Source: Litorimonas taeanensis
GTDB lineage: Bacteria > Pseudomonadota > Alphaproteobacteria > Caulobacterales > Maricaulaceae
DNA: 64,000 nt
Direction of reading: 5' to 3'
NCBI RefSeq assembly: GCF_003634015.1
Contig: NZ_RBII01000002.1
Coordinates: 895,597 to 959,596 of the forward strand
Part shown: positions 35,017-43,874 of the stretch, in pieces
Layout of the letters: every line of letters starts with the position of its first letter
Numbering within the stretch: the first letter of the stretch is position 1
Notes under the pieces: model-generated
What the model saw: only the letters and a program-made list of their open reading frames with translations
What the model was told of the DNA's origin: nothing
The model's database searches: none
Translations under genes and position numbers: made by a program

Positions 35017-35655
35017 ATGATGACACTGCATGGATATTGGCGTTCCTCAGCCAGCTACCGCGTAAGGATTGCCTTTGCGCTAAAGGGGGTAGAGGTCAAT
35101 CACCATGCGGTGAATTTGCGAACCGGCGAACAATCAAAAGACACGCATCTCGCGCGTAATGTGCAAGGCTATGTCCCTGTGCTAGAGCTCGAAGACGGAA
35201 CACAGCTAACGCAGTCTCTCGCCATAATGGATTACCTTGATGCGACCTATCCAGAGCCGCGATTAATGCCGCCAGAACCCATTTTGCGCTCCAAAATATT
35301 AGCGGCGTCATTGATTATTGCTTCTGATATTTCGCCCATTCAAAATCTCTCGGTTTTAAAGTTCATTCGCGCAGAACATGGTCAAGATGATGTGGGCGTT
35401 ACAAAATGGGCGGCGCATTGGATAGCAAAAGGGTTCAAAGCCTTGGAGCTAATCGCTCAGGCGCATGAGACAGAGTTTTTAATGACTGACGCTCCGGGGT
35501 TTTTTGAATGTTGCCTCATTCCGCAAGCGTATAATGCCAAGCGGTTTGGCGTGGACATGACACAATTTCCCAAACTCTCTGCGATTAATGCGGCCTGCCT
35601 ACAGCGCCCTGAATTTGAAAAAGCGCGGCCAGAAAATCAGCTGGATGCCGTGTAA
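35017..35655 (+). CDS. maiA: Maleylacetoacetate isomerase (zeta-class GST)
   Basis: This 212-residue glutathione-dependent isomerase of the zeta GST class has the motif SSASYRVRIAFALKG (about residues 11-25) with the catalytic Ser pair. The QSLAIMDYLDATYPEPRLMP segment follows. It isomerises maleylacetoacetate to fumarylacetoacetate and is last in the hppD operon, three bases after the FAH gene. It implies that homogentisate is cleaved to maleylacetoacetate in this organism, so a homogentisate dioxygenase activity must exist. Two adjacent ATG codons are possible starts. Confidence 0.94.
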   Translation: MMTLHGYWRSSASYRVRIAFALKGVEVNHHAVNLRTGEQSKDTHLARNVQGYVPVLELEDGTQLTQSLAIMDYLDATYPEPRLMPPEPILRSKILAASLIIASDISPIQNLSVLKFIRAEHGQDDVGVTKWAAHWIAKGFKALELIAQAHETEFLMTDAPGFFECCLIPQAYNAKRFGVDMTQFPKLSAINAACLQRPEFEKARPENQLDAV

Positions 35656-35709
35656 GCGTTCTCAATAAAGTGATGGGGTGAAAACGCGGATGTCTGCTAA
35701 TGGGGCGGA

Positions 35710-36567
35710 ATGACCCCAGCCTATAAAATATTTGCATATACAATATTGGCGCTTCTTGCCTTTGCGGCCAACTCAATCCTGACGCGACTGGCTTTGATAG
35801 AAGGTGAAGCAGGGCCGTGGGCTTTCACTCTGATCCGTATTTTAGCCGGGGCATTAATATTAGCTTTGCTTATTGGCCCGCATAAGGCTCTGCAAGAAGG
35901 GAGCTGGAAAGGCGCCATAGCCTTACTCATTTATGCTCTCTTCTTCTCTCTGGCATATCTTATGCTTTCTACGGGAACGGGCGCACTCATATTGTTTGCA
36001 GCCGTTCAATTCGCCATGTTGGGCTGGGGCTATGCCAAAGGAGAGAGGCTCTCTCATTTGCAGTGGGTGGGTTTTATCTTGGCGATGGCGGGGTTAATTT
36101 ATCTCTTAAGCCCCGGCTTAGAAGCGCCGCCCTTAATAGGTAGTGTTCTGATGATACTCGCCGGATTTGGATGGGGCGCATATTCCATTATTGGTAAAGG
36201 CGCTGGCAATCCATCTGCGCAAACCGCTGGAAACTTCATTCGGGCCGCCTTGTTAATCACGGTCGTGGTGATACCCGTTTTACTGTTATATGAAGAACCC
36301 AATATATCTGTGAAGGGATGGGCTTTAGCCCTCGCATCTGGCGCGATTACCTCTGGGCTTGGATATGTTATTTGGTATAGCGCTTTGAAAGGCCTTTCCG
36401 CCACGCGGGCCGGCTTGGCGCAACTCAGTGTCCCCGCCCTAGCGGCGCTCGGCGGGGTGTTATTTGTATCAGAACCTCTTACGTTCCGTTTTGTCATGGC
36501 CTGTGCGATTATTTTGTGCGGGGTGGCTTTGTCCACTTTGCCGCGCGCAAAGATTAAATCACCCTAG
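35710..36567 (+). CDS. EamA/DMT-family transporter
   Basis: This 285-residue inner-membrane protein has ten predicted hydrophobic helices arranged as two EamA repeats: residues 5-130 with LTRLALIEGEAGPWAFTLIR and LILFAAVQFAMLGWGY, and residues 140-275 with AGFGWGAYSIIGKGAG and LSATRAGLAQLSVPALAALGGVLFVSEPLT. Drug/metabolite superfamily members export amino acids or metabolites; the substrate is unknown. Its last four bases overlap the end of the convergent FAD protein gene. Confidence 0.88.
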   Translation: MTPAYKIFAYTILALLAFAANSILTRLALIEGEAGPWAFTLIRILAGALILALLIGPHKALQEGSWKGAIALLIYALFFSLAYLMLSTGTGALILFAAVQFAMLGWGYAKGERLSHLQWVGFILAMAGLIYLLSPGLEAPPLIGSVLMILAGFGWGAYSIIGKGAGNPSAQTAGNFIRAALLITVVVIPVLLLYEEPNISVKGWALALASGAITSGLGYVIWYSALKGLSATRAGLAQLSVPALAALGGVLFVSEPLTFRFVMACAIILCGVALSTLPRAKIKSP

Positions 36568-37991
36568 TCCAGAGCTGCAATTAACTGGTTGAGCTTCATA
36601 GCGGCAGGCATGGCGTTATGTTTAAGGCGTTTCATTACGGCTTTTTTCTCTGCGTCTTCGGGTTTTATGCCCGCGACCATACGCGAAAATCCGTCTAAGC
36701 GATTATTAAATAGCCAGTCCCGGATGAGCGGCGTTTGGCCCCATGTGTACTGATTCATCATAAAGGCGGCTGTTAAACGCATGAAATCGTCTTCGCCATT
36801 TGGTAAGGGCACCACGCCGCAAAATTTATTTTTCTCAGCGTCTTCACCATAGGAAGATTCAACCATAGCGATAAAGGCGGCGCTGAAAACAGGTTGGTAT
36901 GATCGAACGGTTTGGGGCGTAATCAGGCGGCCATTAAATATGGGTTTTATCTCTAGATTAGAAATAGCCGAAGCCGAACAGTCAAGATGAATGTGCTGTG
37001 GGCTGGTTGGGATTGCGCCTTTGTTCAATGTAATCGTGTCAGAGCTAATATGCTCAATACGGCCTAGGCGCACAACATTCTTAACCCGGCGAAGCTCTTC
37101 AAGTTCTAATGGGCTTACGGTGGCGCCGTGAAACATAGTAGGGCGAACCTCTGGATCAAAACGCAAAAAATATCCACATTCATTAAGACGGTCGAACATA
37201 TTGTCTTTGTCCGTGGCTGCCGCAATGGCTTCGAATTGCGCGGCTTGTGCTTCCATCGTGTTGAAGAAGAAATCTTCTGATGGCTGTGTGTTCTCTCGAT
37301 TAAGGAGCCAGCCATCTCGTGATTTCACCCATGTAATTTTGTCGGGGTCCACATGATTTTCAAGTAAGAATAAAACGCAATCAATACCTGTTTTACCACC
37401 GCCTATGACAACGAAACCTTCTGGAGGTGTATCAATTTTAGGGACATCATTAAGCGGCATGAAGCGCACATCTTCATCATAAGTAAAGTTAGGCGTATGG
37501 GTGGAGGGTACGGTCGTTTTCAAATAGGTGGCATCGACGATTTTCTCGGCTTGAACTTGGTAGATATCACCGTTTAGGCAATGCCTAAATTCGACAAGGC
37601 CGTTTTGGGTTTGTGCAGAGTCAATTTCGCCTTCGACTGAACAAAGCGGAAAATACCGAACACGCCCAGAGGGTAAGAAAGTGTGACGCATGACATCGTC
37701 AAAATAGGCTAAAATGGCCGACCCTGAAGCTAAATCACCTAGCCCTTTGTTCAGGCCAACTTGATCGCGAAGACCTTGGCTAAGCTCCTTGGAACTAACG
37801 CCATAAAACTGAGAGGGTTGATGAAGCGTAACAAATGGATAGGCATTATTCCAATGCCCGCCGGGCTTTGCAAAACGGTCTACGATTATGATATCAGTGT
37901 CATCAGATTGTAAGAGAAGCTCATCGGCAAAGGCCATGCCTACCGCTCCGCTACCGATAATTAAATAGTCCGTTTTAAGTGTTTTCATCAA
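36564..37991 (-). CDS. FAD/NAD(P)-binding monooxygenase-like protein
   Basis: This 475-residue flavoprotein has an N-terminal FAD motif (DYLIIGSGAVGMAFADEL, residues 8-25, GxGxxG). The IIIVDRFAKPGGHWNNAYPFVTLHQPS segment recalls flavin-containing and Baeyer-Villiger monooxygenases (G-G-x-W). A second Rossmann motif, FVVIGGGKTGIDCVLFLL (about residues 193-210), is for NADPH. The C-terminal half is less familiar. It is monocistronic, converging on the EamA gene. The substrate is not predictable; a role as an oxidoreductase of amino or hydrophobic metabolites is a guess. Confidence 0.75.
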   Translation of the reverse strand: MMKTLKTDYLIIGSGAVGMAFADELLLQSDDTDIIIVDRFAKPGGHWNNAYPFVTLHQPSQFYGVSSKELSQGLRDQVGLNKGLGDLASGSAILAYFDDVMRHTFLPSGRVRYFPLCSVEGEIDSAQTQNGLVEFRHCLNGDIYQVQAEKIVDATYLKTTVPSTHTPNFTYDEDVRFMPLNDVPKIDTPPEGFVVIGGGKTGIDCVLFLLENHVDPDKITWVKSRDGWLLNRENTQPSEDFFFNTMEAQAAQFEAIAAATDKDNMFDRLNECGYFLRFDPEVRPTMFHGATVSPLELEELRRVKNVVRLGRIEHISSDTITLNKGAIPTSPQHIHLDCSASAISNLEIKPIFNGRLITPQTVRSYQPVFSAAFIAMVESSYGEDAEKNKFCGVVPLPNGEDDFMRLTAAFMMNQYTWGQTPLIRDWLFNNRLDGFSRMVAGIKPEDAEKKAVMKRLKHNAMPAAMKLNQLIAALD

Positions 37992-38116
37992 AGCTCTCCC
38001 TTAAATAATCTATAGAGAAGCCTTTCATAAATTAAAGTCGGCGGGATATGACGTTCGTGTTTAGCTTATATGCAAAGGCTTATATTGCGCCTTTGACGGG
38101 CTTAGTTCAGCGCGGC

Positions 38117-39022
38117 CTATCCCAGTCGTTTCTTAACAGCGGAAGCGAGTTTCTTTGCGCCTTCATTCTCGCCGCCTTCGCCATTTGCAAAAGTTAAATA
38201 GAGATAAGGCTCTAACATTTCGAGCTCGATGAGCTTTAATTGTCCATCATCCCCCCGTAGTAAATCAACGCGTGCGTAAAGCGGATTAAAGTCAAGAGAG
38301 TCTAATACTCGGCGCGCCGTTTCGCGTTCCTGCGCTGTCGGCTCATAAGGTGCTTCGCTTCCGCCATAGAGAGATTGAATGCGATAATCGCCTTTTTTGG
38401 GGGTTTTGTTCACTGCATGTGAAAACTGCCCTCCAAAATATAGAAAACTATATTCGCCTTCGGTTTGAACGCTGGGTAAAAAGGCTTGGATGAGAGCCGC
38501 CTCTGGGGGTAGTGTGTCTTTGCTAGGGAAGGGTTCGCCTTTATTATAAAGAACTTGTCGCCAAGCTCCTCCGCCGACTTGCGGTTTGATAACCAAGGTT
38601 TGCGTGTTCAATGTTTCAAAGGCTGCTGCAACATTGCGTTCTGTCACACGCTCTACCGTGAGTGTGCGAATGACAGGGGCGCCTAAACGCTCGAGCCCTT
38701 CTAGATAGTCTTTAACGGCATTCCACTTTAATATTTTATAACTATTAAAGAGTTTGGTTTTGGCATCAACCTTGGCCATTTCGCTCAGGAATTGGGCTTC
38801 GTTACCTTCAAAGTAATCCCAAACAAATAATGGGAGCATGGCGGCATAATTTTCAGCTTCTTTGGCGGCATCGCGCCAGCGCACAAGAGATAATTCCATG
38901 CCTTGTGCCGCAAATGCGGGGACGAGTTTGCCCATTTGCTCATCAAGTTCAAAACGGTCCAACCGTGCGCCCTCAGCATCAGGCAACATATTATCAGAAA
39001 CTAAAATTGCGACAGAAATCAT
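38117..39022 (-). CDS. ATP-grasp family protein (RimK/glutathione synthetase-like), orphan
   Basis: This 301-residue protein has its ATP-grasp core in the middle and C-terminus. TLVIKPQVGGGAWRQVLY resembles the lysine/glycine-loop strand, AALIQAFLPSVQTEGEYSFLYFGG the adenine-region E-x-x-F strand, and LYARVDLLRGDDGQLKLIELEMLEPYLYL the Mg-binding D/E/N region (E-x-E-P-x-L-Y). Closely similar proteins are described as prokaryotic glutathione synthetase-like ATP-grasp domains. The substrate is unknown, and no partner gene of a ligase pathway is adjacent. The ATG at 39022 starts MISVAILVSDN; the longer upstream frame lacks support. Confidence 0.78.
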   Translation of the reverse strand: MISVAILVSDNMLPDAEGARLDRFELDEQMGKLVPAFAAQGMELSLVRWRDAAKEAENYAAMLPLFVWDYFEGNEAQFLSEMAKVDAKTKLFNSYKILKWNAVKDYLEGLERLGAPVIRTLTVERVTERNVAAAFETLNTQTLVIKPQVGGGAWRQVLYNKGEPFPSKDTLPPEAALIQAFLPSVQTEGEYSFLYFGGQFSHAVNKTPKKGDYRIQSLYGGSEAPYEPTAQERETARRVLDSLDFNPLYARVDLLRGDDGQLKLIELEMLEPYLYLTFANGEGGENEGAKKLASAVKKRLG

Positions 39023-39120
39023 ATTAATCCAGTCAAAACGCGAATGGGAATTGAGTTTTGCTCTTTTATCTAATAACGGCAGGGCCTCAAGCAAATATAG
39101 CCGTTATTAAAGGTGTAACT

Positions 39121-40107
39121 GTGAAGACAGATTTTGATGTTCTAGGAATCGGTAATGCATTGATGGATGTTATCTTGCCCGTCGATTACGCCTTTCTTGC
39201 CGATTATAGCCTGCAAAAAGGCAGTATGGCATTAATAGATAATGACCGTGTTGCCGTTCTTGGGCAGGCCTTTCGCGATGTTGAAGCTACGCCTCGAGAG
39301 ATTGCGGGCGGCTCTGCGGCGAACACGATGGTCGGCATTGCCGAATTGGGCGTCCGCGCGGCCTATTTGGGTAAAATTGGAACCGATGGTGTGGGGCGCC
39401 GTTTGGCCAAAGGCTATCAAGAGGCAGGGGTTTATTTCCAATCAACGCCGTCTCGTTCTGGGGCGCCGAGTGGTCAATGTTTGATTGCCGTCACCCCTGA
39501 TAGCGAACGGACAATGAGCACGTGTCTGGGTACTTCTGCTGAATTTTCAAAAGCTGATGTTTTAGAGGCAGATATAAAGCGTGCCCGTATCGTATATATG
39601 GAAGGATATTTGTTTGATAAAGTTGAGGCTAAGGCCGCTTTCATCAAAGCCGCTGAGATTGCCAAAGCGCATGGCCGAGAGGTCTCTCTGACTTTATCTG
39701 ACAGTTTTTGTGTTGAACGTCATCATGAGAGCTTTGTGCATCTTGTACGAAATCACATCAATATTCTTTTTGCAAATGAGGCCGAGATGTTGGCCTTGGC
39801 GAAAACAGAGGATCTAGATGCGGCAATTGATGCCTTTACACATGAAAATTTGACGATGTGCATTACGCGAAGCGAAAAAGGCTCTCTTATTGTTGACGGG
39901 AAAACACGTCATGCCGTGCCGGCTATTCCCGTGACGAGTATTGTAGATACAACAGGGGCGGGCGATCAATATGCGGCGGGTGTTTTGGCTGGCCGAGCTT
40001 TAGGCCTAAGCTGGCCTGACGCCGGTTATTTAGGCTCGAAAGCCGCCGCCGAAGTCATCACACATTATGGCGCAAGACCTGAAACTTCGGTGATTCCGCT
40101 TTATTAG
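39121..40107 (+). CDS. PfkB-family carbohydrate/adenosine kinase
   Basis: This 328-residue ribokinase-superfamily kinase starts at GTG 39121 with AAAGGTG upstream. N-terminal strings are VLGIGNALMDVILPVD and the PfkB signature-1 region REIAGGSAANTMVGIAELG. Signature 2 is DTTGAGDQYAAGVLAG (about residue 280) with the catalytic Asp. YLGKIGTDGVGRRLAKGYQEAGVYF is typical of adenosine kinase-like bacterial PfkB proteins, widespread in alphaproteobacteria. The substrate is probably a nucleoside or sugar but cannot be read from the sequence. It is divergent from the ATP-grasp gene. Confidence 0.88.
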   Translation: MKTDFDVLGIGNALMDVILPVDYAFLADYSLQKGSMALIDNDRVAVLGQAFRDVEATPREIAGGSAANTMVGIAELGVRAAYLGKIGTDGVGRRLAKGYQEAGVYFQSTPSRSGAPSGQCLIAVTPDSERTMSTCLGTSAEFSKADVLEADIKRARIVYMEGYLFDKVEAKAAFIKAAEIAKAHGREVSLTLSDSFCVERHHESFVHLVRNHINILFANEAEMLALAKTEDLDAAIDAFTHENLTMCITRSEKGSLIVDGKTRHAVPAIPVTSIVDTTGAGDQYAAGVLAGRALGLSWPDAGYLGSKAAAEVITHYGARPETSVIPLY

Positions 40108-40154
40108 CGTCAACGCCTTTGGCGGTCTTCTTTCGGTGAATATTAAGAGCAGAG

Positions 40155-40194
40155 AGCCTTAACGAATGTTTTGGCCTTACCACGCATTAAGGCT
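40155..40194. promoter_or_regulatory. Inverted repeat upstream of lolA
   Basis: AGCCTTAA (40155-40162) and TTAAGGCT (40187-40194) are exact inverted 8-mers with 24 bases between them. It could be a terminator-like hairpin for the PfkB gene (no T-run) or an operator. The rest of 40108-40292 shows nothing recognisable. Confidence 0.35.
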
Positions 40195-40292
40195 AACCAA
40201 TTTGTAATTTAAAAACACTGCTTTGTTCAGCTTGGATTTAAAGCCTTGCAGCTATAGAGGTCTCATGCAAACGCCCTTTATGGAGACGTAGA

Positions 40293-40946
40293 ATGAAAAA
40301 ATTATGGTTAGCCGCAGCGGTCTTAGCGATTTCCGTTCCCGTTTTTGCGCAAACATCACTTACTAACGCGCCGTCAGTTCAAATGGCCGCCTTTACAGAC
40401 CCTTCAAATGTGCGGGCTGATTTAGCCCGAATAGACGCGGCTATGAACGCGACAAAAAGCTTCTCGGGCCGATTTGTACAGTATTATTCTGATGGCTCTG
40501 TGACAGGCGGTAAGGTTTATTTAAGCCGCCCTGAAAATTTACGTTTTGAATATGATGACCCAAACCCGCTTTTGATTGTCGTAGATAATGGCATGATGGT
40601 TTATCATGATAAGAAACTGGAAACCTACGACCGAGGTCCCTTATCGGCCACGCCGCTTTCATATTTTTTGAAAGAGGATTTGAATCTTGCAGAGGATACC
40701 GAAGTCGTGGCTCTGCAAAAAACAAATGCGGATTGGCGCGTTACGGCGCGCGATGGTTCGGGCAATATGGAGGGCGCCATTACGATGGTATTAGACGCGC
40801 AAACTCTGGCTTTGAAAGAGTGGATTATAACTGACGACTTTGGCGGAGAGACACGTGTTGTGCTTTCTGACCTCAGTTATAATGCTCGGCTTGACCCGCG
40901 CTTGTTTATTTTGCGCGAAGACAGCAACCGACGCGACCGCCGATAA
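40293..40946 (+). CDS. lolA: Outer-membrane lipoprotein carrier protein LolA
   Basis: This 217-residue periplasmic chaperone shuttles lipoproteins from LolCDE to LolB or the outer membrane. A signal peptide (residues 1-19, ending VFA-Q) precedes a LolA fold. Family strings include MNATKSFSGRFVQYYSDGSVTGGKVYLSRPENLRFEY, split here into the usual SGRFVQ and GKVYLSRPENLRFEY motifs, and PLSYFLKEDLNLAED. The C-terminal strand is IITDDFGGETRVVLSDLSYNARLDPRLF. The ATG at 40293 has GGAGACG upstream. It lies 71 bases before the photolyase gene on the same strand. Confidence 0.92.
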   Translation: MKKLWLAAAVLAISVPVFAQTSLTNAPSVQMAAFTDPSNVRADLARIDAAMNATKSFSGRFVQYYSDGSVTGGKVYLSRPENLRFEYDDPNPLLIVVDNGMMVYHDKKLETYDRGPLSATPLSYFLKEDLNLAEDTEVVALQKTNADWRVTARDGSGNMEGAITMVLDAQTLALKEWIITDDFGGETRVVLSDLSYNARLDPRLFILREDSNRRDRR

Positions 40947-41017
40947 ATCATAGCTGTCCATTATTTTTGGGCACTTTTTATCAGTTCAGGTGTAGAGTGA
41001 CTTAGAAGAGGAAGTCT

Positions 41018-42442
41018 ATGCCTGAAAAACCCGTTATTATTTGGTTCCGACGCGACCTCCGTCTGTCTGATAACCCTGCGTTATCTGCTGCGATAGAGAC
41101 GGGGCGGCCGCTTATTTTACTTTACATTGATGAGACAGATATTGCTCGAAAAGATGGGAGCGCGAAACGTGTCTGGCTGCATCATAGCCTGAAGGCCCTT
41201 TCACGCTCTATCAAAGAGAAAGGGGCTTCTCTGACAATACGCCAAGGCGAAGCTATGGCTATCTTAAATGATATAGTTGCAGAGACACAATCCACTGCCA
41301 TATTCTGGAACCGACGATATGAAGCCGATAGAATAGAGGCGGACAAAAATATCAAGTCCGAACTCAAAGCCAAGGGCCTACACGTAGAGACGTTTAACGG
41401 GGCATTGTTAACCGAGCCCTGGGAGGTGTCTCCGAAATCTGGGGGTGATTATTATAAGGTGTTTACGCCTTATTGGCGGGCGGCTTGTCAAATAATTGAA
41501 CCCAATATGATTGACTATGTACCGTATCCTGCGCCCGAAACCTTACGTGGCCATTCTTCTGTGCTGCGATCTGATGCTTTATCTTTGTTGCCAAAAGATC
41601 TGGATTGGGACGATAAAGTCATGCAAGGCTGGGAGGCAGGAGAGGCCGCCGCATGGGATCGCCTTGAGGATTTCTTAGCGTCATCGGTCGCTGATTATCC
41701 AGAGGCCAGAGATATTCCATCTAATAAAAGCGGCACATCACGGCTGTCACCCCATTTATCTGCGGGAGAAATCTCTCCGCGCCAAATTTGGCATGCTGCG
41801 CGGGCTTCGAATAAGAATGTCGATAAGTTTTTATCAGAAATTGGTTGGCGTGAATTCTCTTATGTCCTGCTCTATCACAATCCGAAACTAGCCAGTGAGA
41901 ATTATAAGGTGGAGTTTAATGCTTTTCATTGGAGGGTTGATGAGACGGCGCTGAAAGCATGGCAAACAGGAAAAACAGGATACCCATTTGTTGATGCTGG
42001 ATTACGGCAACTCTATCAAACTGGGTGGATGCATAATCGTGTTAGAATGGTTGTGGCCAGTTTTCTGATTAAGCATCTACTGATTGACTGGCGAGAGGGA
42101 GAGGCGTGGTTTTGGGACTGCCTCGTTGAGGCCGACCCCGCATCCAATGCAGCGAGCTGGCAATGGGTCGCTGGAAGCGGGGCTGATGCCTCGCCTTATT
42201 TCAGGATATTCAATCCTTTCACACAGGGGCAAAAATTTGATCCGCAGGGAGACTATGTAAAGGCGTTTGTTCCTGAGCTTAAATCTTTGCCGAATAAATA
42301 TATTCACACCCCTTGGACAGCGCCTAGCTCGGTTTTAGACGACGCCAATATTTGCCTTGATACGGATTACCCAAGGCCGATGGTCGACCATAAAAGCGCA
42401 CGAGAAAGGGCTTTGGCGACCTATAAACAAAGCCGCCAATAA
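41018..42442 (+). CDS. phrB: Deoxyribodipyrimidine photolyase, class I
   Basis: This 474-residue blue-light DNA repair enzyme splits cyclobutane pyrimidine dimers. The N-terminal antenna domain begins IIWFRRDLRLSDNPAL (residues 7-22). The C-terminal FAD domain contains the long helical strings WREFSYVLLYHNPKL, GYPFVDAGLRQLYQTGWMHN and RVRMVVASFLIKHLLIDWR. WFWDCLVEADPASNAASWQW and GADASPYFRIFNP are the flavin pocket and the DNA-facing region. The conserved tryptophans of the electron chain appear present. An SD-like GAGGAAG precedes the ATG. Confidence 0.95.
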   Translation: MPEKPVIIWFRRDLRLSDNPALSAAIETGRPLILLYIDETDIARKDGSAKRVWLHHSLKALSRSIKEKGASLTIRQGEAMAILNDIVAETQSTAIFWNRRYEADRIEADKNIKSELKAKGLHVETFNGALLTEPWEVSPKSGGDYYKVFTPYWRAACQIIEPNMIDYVPYPAPETLRGHSSVLRSDALSLLPKDLDWDDKVMQGWEAGEAAAWDRLEDFLASSVADYPEARDIPSNKSGTSRLSPHLSAGEISPRQIWHAARASNKNVDKFLSEIGWREFSYVLLYHNPKLASENYKVEFNAFHWRVDETALKAWQTGKTGYPFVDAGLRQLYQTGWMHNRVRMVVASFLIKHLLIDWREGEAWFWDCLVEADPASNAASWQWVAGSGADASPYFRIFNPFTQGQKFDPQGDYVKAFVPELKSLPNKYIHTPWTAPSSVLDDANICLDTDYPRPMVDHKSARERALATYKQSRQ

Positions 42443-42452
42443 TTAAGGGCTA

Positions 42453-43790
42453 TTACTTATTCTTATAAATGATGCCGCCTTTCATCACGAAATCAACATC
42501 TAAAAGTTCTTCAATATTGTTGAGCGGGTTTCCATACACACCAATCACATCAGCATATTTTCCGCCCTCTAGCGTACCGATTACGTCGCCAAGGCCAATA
42601 TGTTTGGACGCTATCGTGGTCGCCGAAGCAATCGCTTCTTGCTCGCTCATGCCCGCCTTGATGAGATATTTAAATTCTTGGGCATTATCGCCATGTTTAG
42701 ACACGCCTGTATCCGTTCCGAAGGCGATTTTAATGCCATTTTGATAGGCGATACTGGCCATTTCTTGCATTTGCGGGCCAACCTCAAGGGCTTTTTTCGC
42801 TGAATTTGGGGGCAACCAATCAGAATTATTGGCCCAGTCCACGACTGTCATGCCTGCCATAATGGTTGGAACGAGAGTGGCATCATAACGCTTGAAAAGG
42901 CGGGCGGTTGTCGCATCTAGATAGGTTCCATGTTCTATGGATTGTACGCCTGCTTTTAATGCCGATTCTATACCCGTCTTACCATGCGCATGGGCTGTGA
43001 CTTTACGGCCCATCTTGGTGGCGGCTTCAACGATTGCTTTTAATTCATCATCGAAAAACTGCTGCCCTGTGCCGGCATTTGTATTGGATAGCACGCCGCC
43101 TGTTGCTGTGATTTTAATGACATCTGCCCCGTTTTTAACAGCTTGTCTTACAGCGCGGCGGCAATCGCTCGGCCCATCGCAAACGGTTTCAGAGCGCATC
43201 ATGTGAAGGAGGTCATCCTTAAAGCCATGCGCGTCCCCATGTCCGCCAGATACGGAAATGGCGGAACCTGCCGCTTGGATATGCGGCCCCGGAACAAGCC
43301 CCGCATTAATAGCGCGTTTCAACGCAAATATCTCTTTTGGGCCGCCCACGTCTTGGACGGCGGTGAAGCCCGCCATTAGCGTCGTTTTAGCATGTTTGGC
43401 CGCTTGGAAAGCTCTGTCTCCAGCTTCCATTGTAACGGGTTCCCAGCGTGAGGTTGGTGACCATTCACTACGTAGGTGAACATGGCTGTCGATGAGGCCG
43501 GGCAGAAAAAACATATCCCGTTTATCAAGAATTGTAGCGTCTTCGTCGTCTAAAAATCCTTTTTCAACACCGACGATTTTTCCCTTATGGATGATGATAG
43601 TCGCGTCTTGAATAGGCGCCTGACCCGGCACGGCCAAAACATGCCCTGCGTGTATGAGGGTGTAATCCTCATAGTTTTCTTCGTATTTAGCCTGAGTATC
43701 ATTTTGGGCAAAGGCGTTAAACGCGACGCCTATCCCCCCAATGAAAAAGGCGATAGCGGCGGCAGAGGTCAAAAGCGTACGATAGGTCAT
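42453..43790 (-). CDS. Exported amidohydrolase (Xaa-Pro dipeptidase/imidazolonepropionase-like)
   Basis: This 445-residue metal-dependent hydrolase has a signal peptide (residues 1-28, ending AFNAFA-Q). Binuclear-site motifs run in the usual order: LPGLIDSHVHLRSEW (HxH), a Lys in VIKITATGG, VTAHAHG, IEHGTYLD and FGTDTG with the catalytic Asp. The beta-sandwich frame strands are YTLIHAGHVLAVPGQAPIQDATIIIHKGKI and KGGIIYKNK. The family includes secreted dipeptidases acting on Xaa-Pro or Xaa-Arg/Lys. A perfect CtrA box lies 10 bases before the ATG, pointing to cell-cycle control. It is separated from purD upstream by 84 bases. Confidence 0.85.
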   Translation of the reverse strand: MTYRTLLTSAAAIAFFIGGIGVAFNAFAQNDTQAKYEENYEDYTLIHAGHVLAVPGQAPIQDATIIIHKGKIVGVEKGFLDDEDATILDKRDMFFLPGLIDSHVHLRSEWSPTSRWEPVTMEAGDRAFQAAKHAKTTLMAGFTAVQDVGGPKEIFALKRAINAGLVPGPHIQAAGSAISVSGGHGDAHGFKDDLLHMMRSETVCDGPSDCRRAVRQAVKNGADVIKITATGGVLSNTNAGTGQQFFDDELKAIVEAATKMGRKVTAHAHGKTGIESALKAGVQSIEHGTYLDATTARLFKRYDATLVPTIMAGMTVVDWANNSDWLPPNSAKKALEVGPQMQEMASIAYQNGIKIAFGTDTGVSKHGDNAQEFKYLIKAGMSEQEAIASATTIASKHIGLGDVIGTLEGGKYADVIGVYGNPLNNIEELLDVDFVMKGGIIYKNK

Positions 43791-43799
43791 GATTGACCT

Positions 43800-43814
43800 T
43801 TAACACATTCTTAA
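43800..43814 (-). promoter_or_regulatory. Perfect CtrA box upstream of the amidohydrolase gene
   Basis: TTAA-CACATTC-TTAA is an exact CtrA consensus match in the 84-base gap between purD and the amidohydrolase gene. It is only 10 bases from the start codon, which fits a repressive site or a downstream true start better than standard activation. An AGGGG/CCCCT hairpin beside it may end the purD transcript. Confidence 0.5.
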
Positions 43815-43874
43815 CCTTTGCGAAGGGGCTTCCCCTGAAAGGTGATTATTGTCCCCAAATTTAAAACGAGTGAA

